Shown: positions 58,160 to 64,000 of the stretch, piece after piece
Position numbering within the stretch: the stretch's first letter is position 1
How the letters are laid out: each line of letters opens with the position of its first letter
Origin: Berberis thunbergii
Taxonomy: Eukaryota > Streptophyta > Magnoliopsida > Ranunculales > Berberidaceae
NCBI GenBank assembly: GCA_003290165.1
Contig: QNQO01006976.1
Location: 451,972 to 515,971 of the forward strand
DNA: 64,000 bases
Reading direction: 5' to 3'
The notes under the pieces: model-generated
What the model was told of the DNA's origin: nothing
The model's input: the letters and a program-made list of their open reading frames with translations, nothing else
The model's database searches: none
Made by a program: the position numbers and the translations under genes

Positions 58160-60555
58160 TTCCTTGATAAAAAAAAAATATATATATATATATATAAATA
58201 TCTTTAGCTAATAACAATTTAATGCCTCCATGAACCTAATAACAATTTTTTCCTTGTTAAAAGTATTTTTAACAAAATTTGATAAAGAAAACTTTCTTTA
58301 TAAAAAAAAAAAATGCCTTAATTGTTGTCGTAATTTCTTTGACAAATTTATAGGCATCTTGCTTGGCCATTTGAATTAGTGTTGGTCGCGAGTCAACCAA
58401 ATATTTTTGTCTAATGAAAAAATAGCCCATAACGAGTTTGTGGTAAATAATTCCAAAACACTTAGATGAAGAGATACTGTGAACAACAATAGATCACACG
58501 TCCATTTGCATTTACACTTGCCTTCACGATCACCCTAGAGGAATAATGTAGTAATGTTTTGAATGTGCTCGAAGACTTTAACTAAGACACAAGTAGTAGC
58601 CAAATTAGAAATAGACATTTAGGTCAATACATGTAGATTCCATACAATTCTTCCTCCCGACGTAACCTGGATTTCTAGCCATCAACTTATTTCTCAATCT
58701 TTTCGACCATCTCATCAAAGAAAATTATCTTACCTTTACCTTGACAGATCAGTACTCGCAGGTATTTGAAAGACGAAGCTTTATGTTGGAATCTATTGAC
58801 TTCCTTGATCGTGTTGATTCTCTTTCTAGTAGCTTTCTCTTCCACAATAAACGGAAATCTTATTTGCGAATTATGTTTAACCATTGTAAAAATATATGGT
58901 GAGATTATAATTTGTATAACAAGTGTTAGGATTAGGTCTATGTTTTTGTAATATCATTTAAAAGTTATGCAAGTCATGAGACAATTGTCAAAGAGAAAGA
59001 TGATTGAATTAAACTCAAGAAGACAATGTAAAGCTATGAAAACAAAGACAAGCCAACAAGACAGAATTCAAAGCAAGATTAACCAAGTCAAAGAAGATTC
59101 TCTACAAACTCGAGAACTTGAAATTCAAATTCATAATTTAATGAGAATGATATATTCTCTATTGAGACATGCCATGTGCTAAATGGACAAGTCCATGTGA
59201 CAAAGTACTTATCAATTACTTTGACCATGCGGCTAAGGAATCTCTTTTGTTTTAAAAAGGATATATGGGCTAAGGCAAATTGACTTTACCCTTTGAGAAA
59301 TGGACAATCGTTCTTAATAAAAACAAAAAATTGTTCTGAAAGTAGCCGCTCTGATGCAAACGAAGTCGACTTCACCTCTTTCAACTGAGCCTAAAAATAG
59401 GGCCCAATACAATTATCTCAAACTATCCTTCAAAAATCTTTCAAAACCCTCTTAAAACATTTATTCATCATTTTAAGAGATCCATTCACCCACTCAACAA
59501 CTTTATCCTTGTGAGGGGATCCCATGGTGTTGTAGGAAGAAATTCTTCATATCTCATGGTCTATTTGGTTATTTAAAGAGAAGTGGGAAAGGAAAAGTTG
59601 AGGGGAGTTTTTTTTATTGTTATATGCCTCATTTGGAAAGTTACTAAGGCTGAAAATGTGAGATATGCTATGATACCCGCTAAAAGTGCACAAATATTGA
59701 TATGATATTAGGCTAATCTCGACTAGACGAGAGTTGAATAGTACCTTTTGCAAAATGATATTGTTTTGAAATAAATCGGAGGTATTAAACTTCGAAGTTA
59801 TTCGCTTAAAATTATCGAAGGCTTATGTTGTGACTCAAGGAGAATCAACATGATAAGGTTCACAAATTTTAATTGATTTACCTGAAGTAAACGCCAAATG
59901 GAAACCTTTTATAAAATCCCTTAAATAAATCATAAGCATGCAAGTTGAACATGCAAAACAATATAAGGTATGAAAAATAAAGACAAGTTATCTAATATGC
60001 AAGGTAAAGTAAATAAAGTCAAGGCGAAAAGAAAGCAAACCAGATAAAGACATCAATATAACAAGGTTCACCTAAGCCAGAATTTGATTGGCTTTTGACC
60101 AGTTTAATTCCTCGTGAAAGGGAATGGCAAGCCTCATGAACCCATGCGGCATAAACTTTGAGTTTAGGCAAGCTAACACTCAAAGGGGTTTTTCCAGTGA
60201 CATTCGTTGTTGATAAAAATGCCTTAAAAGCATTTTTACATTGACTCCTCATTCAGTGGAAATGGAAGCTTCCTTCAAGGATGAGATGAAGTGGTTAAAC
60301 TTCGATAATGCTTGACCCATGTTCATAGCTTTGGACTTCTTCATTGGTTTGACTTTTACTAGCACATTTATGATGTGATTTCTGTCGATGTCTTTGGTTT
60401 GAGCCTTCTTGATCCGCTTTTGAATGATCTAACTTCATTGATCATTTACAACCCCAATATGCACAATTTTATAATTTAAATCACACATTTAAAATTCATT
60501 TCCCACTCAACCTGTATTGGTTTTACCAAACTTAACTAGTACTTGTTTATGTTAT
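58160..60555. other. No gene seen
   Basis: AT-rich sequence with an (AT)n run at about 58180-58197 and several poly-A stretches. Short frames (for example 58967-59182) are Lys/Gln-rich but match nothing I know. No element ends found. Confidence 0.45.
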
Positions 60556-60746
60556 AATTTACAAATAAATTTTTCAAATCAATCAAGCTCAACACTAAGG
60601 ACAACACTAGGACGCCGTCACGATAGGCTGCCACCTTCCAGTCGATTCTCTGTTGGTTTGTAAGGTATTGCCTGTCCACAAAATCTGCTTGTTGGTTAAC
60701 TGCTAGGTGCAAGCCTTTTGAGGCCGTTTTCATTGATATTCTTGGT

Positions 60747-62732
60747 ATGACGTCTATTAAGGCCGCCAATACACCTTCCCCTATGGTGAGGATCAAGGGA
60801 CGGGGGGAATCGAAGGGGCTCCTAAGCCTTTTTTGCCCAAATCCTTGGAAAAATTTTTGGTTGAGGAATCACGACACACACGTTGAGGGAACTAGTTTTC
60901 ATAAAGATGGGGAGCCGACAATTGGCATACGGGATCGAATGAAGTTCGTGGGGAAGCTTTTATTGAGAAAGCATGTGATTGTTACTAAAGTTCTCTAGCT
61001 ATAGGCTACTTTGGGAAATATTCGAGATTCAATCACATAACTGGGGTATCCTAGGAGATTCTCGCTAGGACTACTCGACCAACGCCACGTATTAGTCAGT
61101 CTTCAATCTGAGACGGAAGCAAAGAAAGTGTCTTGAGAGATTCCTTTTTGATTCGTGAGTTAGGTTCAAAGCTTTCCACTGGCACGTTGGTTTCAGTTCT
61201 GAAAGCAGATCCGATATCGGTTCCATTATGGGTAGAGTTGCCTAACTGTCTTTGCATTTATATTTCATCCTCCTCTTTTTGAAAGCTATTGTGAATTCTT
61301 TTGGTGGTATTTTACGTATGGATGATCATATCGATGCTTTATTCACACTCGGGTTTTGCTCGCATTGCGTGGAGATGACCTTGGCGGAAAACTACCTAAT
61401 AGAATTTGATAGACAGAGCTAAAATAGGGGCTTCTGGAAAGATTGAATACTGGGATTCAAATCTTGTGGCTATTGTTTTTTTGTTAGGACATCAGGAGGA
61501 ATTTGCAGGAAAAAATTAGGGCTCCAAGGGAATGTGAAAACCATCCCATTTGGCGAACGAGGAAGAATGAGAAACAAAAGTTGGAAGTCAAAGTTATCAA
61601 GCACAATATGTTCTAGTGGTAATAAAAATAAAGTTGCAAAATCTGTTGTGGGGAACGAGTGATGCCAAAAATAATATGGGCGGAGGATTTAAGGAAGGAA
61701 TGAGTACGAAGGAACAAGAAGCCAAAGAACCGGTGATTTAGTGTTGACCAAAAAAATTTGAGATTCTTACGAAGGATATTGTTGAAGAAGAGATAAATCA
61801 AACACAATTTTCGACTAGTGAAGAAAAGAATATCGCTAATGCAAGTTGCGCCATGAAATGACGGAGGAAGGCCTTCAAGAGGCGGGATATACAGTTAGTG
61901 AGATTGAAAAAACTAAGCTAGGGGACCAATGGTAAATGATCGTTTAGACATCCCGGGGACGACAAGTCCTGGGCTGGAAGGTGTTTCAACAAATGTTGAA
62001 ATCAGTCAAATTCAGATTTTAAAAAGAGAAGGTTATCAAGCCCTACAGGCTGATGCCGCAGGGGCTCATGTTGTCCCAAGATGGCAGCCTGTTCATGCTA
62101 AAATTGGGAGTCTTCTACCCGAGTCAGGGCGCCAAAAGGGTGAGCAAGTATTGCATAAATCTGATCAGGAACGATCACTTATCCACACGCAGAAAAACAG
62201 CTAAAAGAGACTCTAAAAACAGAGCTTGCACAGCTTAAAGAGACTGCAAAAACAAAGATTAGCGCGCTCTAATTTCAGCAGTGAACAAGTACGGGGTTGA
62301 AACAAATCACCACAGTTGGTAGGCGCAAAAAAAGGGGCAGCTAGTCTCACGACAACCAGAAACATTGGCCTCATCACACCGAATCAAATTGAACATGAAT
62401 CTAGTAGTAGTTCTAGGCCGTATGGAGAACACCATATAGAACCCGTGGATGTTGGTATTCAAGCGGAACAATTGGTTTCAATCACTCACGAGGAGGTGAG
62501 ATTGCTATTAGATGATGCTATAAACTTGTTTGAGGAAGGTCGCGCTATGCGGAAAAGAAGAAAAAAGGAATATTAATACTTTCAAAAGCGCCTCAGATAG
62601 CGATGAGACTGAGTCGGCTTCGGAGGTAGGGCCGGAACTGTAGCTATCAAGGATTTAGAGTTGGGGGCGCAATCAGGTGAAGATACTAAGAAAACAAAAG
62701 TCAAAATGCGTGCCTCCGGTCACGCGCCATAA
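60747..62732 (+). pseudogene. LINE ORF1, broken, second copy
   Basis: Starts MTSIKAANTPSPMVRIKGR and follows the first copy piece by piece: THVEGTSFHKDGEPTIGI, then a region with many shifts (61000-61900), then the 61929-62204 frame with ADAAGAHVV, then 62316-62576 with SSSSRPYGEHHIEP. Corresponding phrases occur in the first LINE at 55803, 56888 and 57450. Numerous frameshifts and stops. The protein would bind LINE RNA. Confidence 0.7.
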
Positions 62733-62752
62733 GACAAAGAAGGGTGCTTCTT

Positions 62753-63980
62753 CCTCCCGTGTTTAAGATGATTGAAAACCTTTTGTTTTGGAATGCTCGT
62801 GGGGCAGGTAATAGAGCCACGAAAAGACAATTAAAAAATATGGTGAAGGAAAATAATGTTAGAATTGTTATGATAGCAGAGCATATGATTGAAGCTAGCA
62901 GATATATGGAGGTTTGCAATAAAATTAAGCTTGCGGGTTTCGCCTCTAATGATACAGTTGGTGGAAAATATATGGATCTTTTGGGATGCTGCACTGGACC
63001 TCTCAATTGTGAATATGTCGAACCAGATCATCACTGTCAGGTAACGGATTCTACTTCAAGAGTTTATTTAGTTTCTTTTGTTTATGCTGAATGCTCGGTT
63101 GAAGAGAGAAGGGAATTTTGGTCAAATATGATTACTCATGCTTCTAATCATGACCTACCATTGATGGTTGGCGGGGATTTCAACACTTTTTTAATTCACA
63201 AGAAAAGATTGAGGGAGTGGAGCCGTCCTTGTCTAGTATGTATAATTTCTCAGATTATATTGAAAATTGTGGATTGATTGACTGTGGCTTTACAATACCT
63301 AGACTCACCTGGTGTAACAATAGGCAAGGAAGAGACTGTATATGGGCTAGACTTGATAGAATTTTTGTTAATTCGGCATGGTTTACAGTATTGACTAACT
63401 CGAAAGTGGAACATCTCGGAAGAACTTCTTCTGATCACTCTCTGCTACTGGCATCCATGCCTACTCAGGGGCAAACAGGTTTTATCCCATATAGATAACT
63501 TAATATGTGGATGACACATCCTTGGTTTCTAGATCTGATCAGAGGAATATGGTTGTCTGATTTAGATGATATGCGACCAATTGACAAAATTGATGTTAAG
63601 CTTAAAATGGTGAGAAGGCTCTTATACAGTGGAACAAGACAGTCTTTGGTAATGTTTTTAGTAGACTGGGATCTCTAAATGATGAAATGCAACAATGGAA
63701 ACTATTCTTCTGGCGGACAAGGAAAATATTGGTAATAATGGCCTTGATGTGGCTGCAAACTGGGACATTAATGCCTATTGTAATCTGAGTCGTTGTTAGA
63801 CGGAGTATAGATTAGCTCTAAAACAAAAAGGAGCTTTACTGGATTAAGAAGTCAGGAGAAAAAGAATACAGTGAGGGGGATGCTTGTAAAAATATTTATT
63901 TGCTTCACTAATCCAACAAAAAACGAAGGTCGTCTCTTAGATCTCTTGCCGAGTGGTAGGACTATTTTGGATCCGGGTGA
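62753..63980 (+). pseudogene. LINE ORF2, endonuclease domain, broken and truncated by the edge
   Basis: The frame IENLLFWNARGAGNRATKRQ opens an APE-type endonuclease, which nicks target DNA for insertion. Motifs follow in order: the start WNARG, IVMIAEHM where the family has a catalytic Glu, the GGDFN segment, then after a one-base shift near 63215 LTWCNNRQG, ARLDRIFVNSAW and the SDHS segment. The stretch is open from 62753 to about 63210 and again from 63217 to 63495, where TAG/TAA stops begin. After 63500 the frame is broken repeatedly. The reverse-transcriptase domain should follow outside the window. Confidence 0.85.
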
Positions 63981-64000
63981 AATCCTTGAGGAAGCAAATA

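Larger units (their letters stand above)
60556..64000 (+). mobile_element. Second LINE, 5' part, cut by the window end
   Basis: ORF1 begins at about 60747 and ORF2 at about 62753. The 5' limit is estimated from where similarity to the first LINE copy begins. Reverse transcriptase and tail, if present, lie beyond 64000. Confidence 0.75.

Overview
The window is nuclear DNA of a flowering plant, probably a eudicot. It is AT-rich, its exon fragments are bounded by GT/AG introns, and the fragments resemble plant-specific genes: LIN/CERBERUS, TON1, IQM, plant glutamate-receptor-like, chloroplast ascorbate peroxidase, tonoplast sugar transporter. I see no complete, undamaged host gene. Nearly all of it is transposable elements and what they carry. 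Family names come from recognising translated motifs by eye; no database search was run.

The main content is five complete CACTA (En/Spm-type) elements, each with CACTA-type ends and a perfect 3-bp target duplication: E1 2100-7993 (TCA), E2 21226-30728 (TTC), E4 31852-41044 (GTG), E3 41234-45523 (GAG) and E5 46897-54051 (TAC). Together they fill about 36 kb (56%). I recognise no transposase in any of them. Each carries intron-containing pieces of several unrelated plant genes: E1 an RRM-like mitochondrial protein and midasin; E2 methionine synthase, mitochondrial GrpE, chloroplast ascorbate peroxidase and a SNF2 ATPase; E4 a CDK/MAK-like kinase, cullin-1, an ABC1 kinase joined in frame to a tonoplast sugar transporter, a GONST1-like nucleotide-sugar transporter, UBC22 and AKR2; E3 a PPR protein, (6-4) photolyase and a LIN U-box; E5 TON1 and an EF-hand protein. 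Within each element every recognised fragment points the same way (plus in E1 and E3, minus in E2, E4 and E5), as if one long spliced transcript crossed it. A CT- or GA-rich 5'-UTR-like leader is clear in E1, E2 and E4. The ends carry short palindromic repeats whose sequence differs between elements.

From 8.5 to 18.4 kb lies a related but incomplete region: an eroded En/Spm-type Transposase_24 gene, then IQM, glutamate-receptor-like and transportin-1 fragments on the plus strand, then a CACTA right end at 18415 of the same family as E2. Its left end was not found.

From 18.8 to 21.2 kb there are TRIM-type miniature LTR elements in both orientations, one with a 5-bp target duplication. A solo LTR with a 5-bp duplication sits at 46627-46880. 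A hAT-like element (8-bp duplication) containing a LINE zinc-binding-domain scrap is nested in E5 at 50724-51498. From 54.1 kb to the end there are LINE remnants, an ORF1-only LINE copy with a long target duplication (about 55235-58141), and a second LINE running off the right edge with ORF1 and the endonuclease part of ORF2.

Almost all gene fragments are incomplete. Many have frameshifts or stops (methionine synthase, midasin, SNF2, AKR2, LIN), while others stay open over the captured stretch (tonoplast transporter, ABC1 kinase, cullin, TON1, photolyase). The window is best read as a nested graveyard and workshop of gene-capturing DNA transposons.
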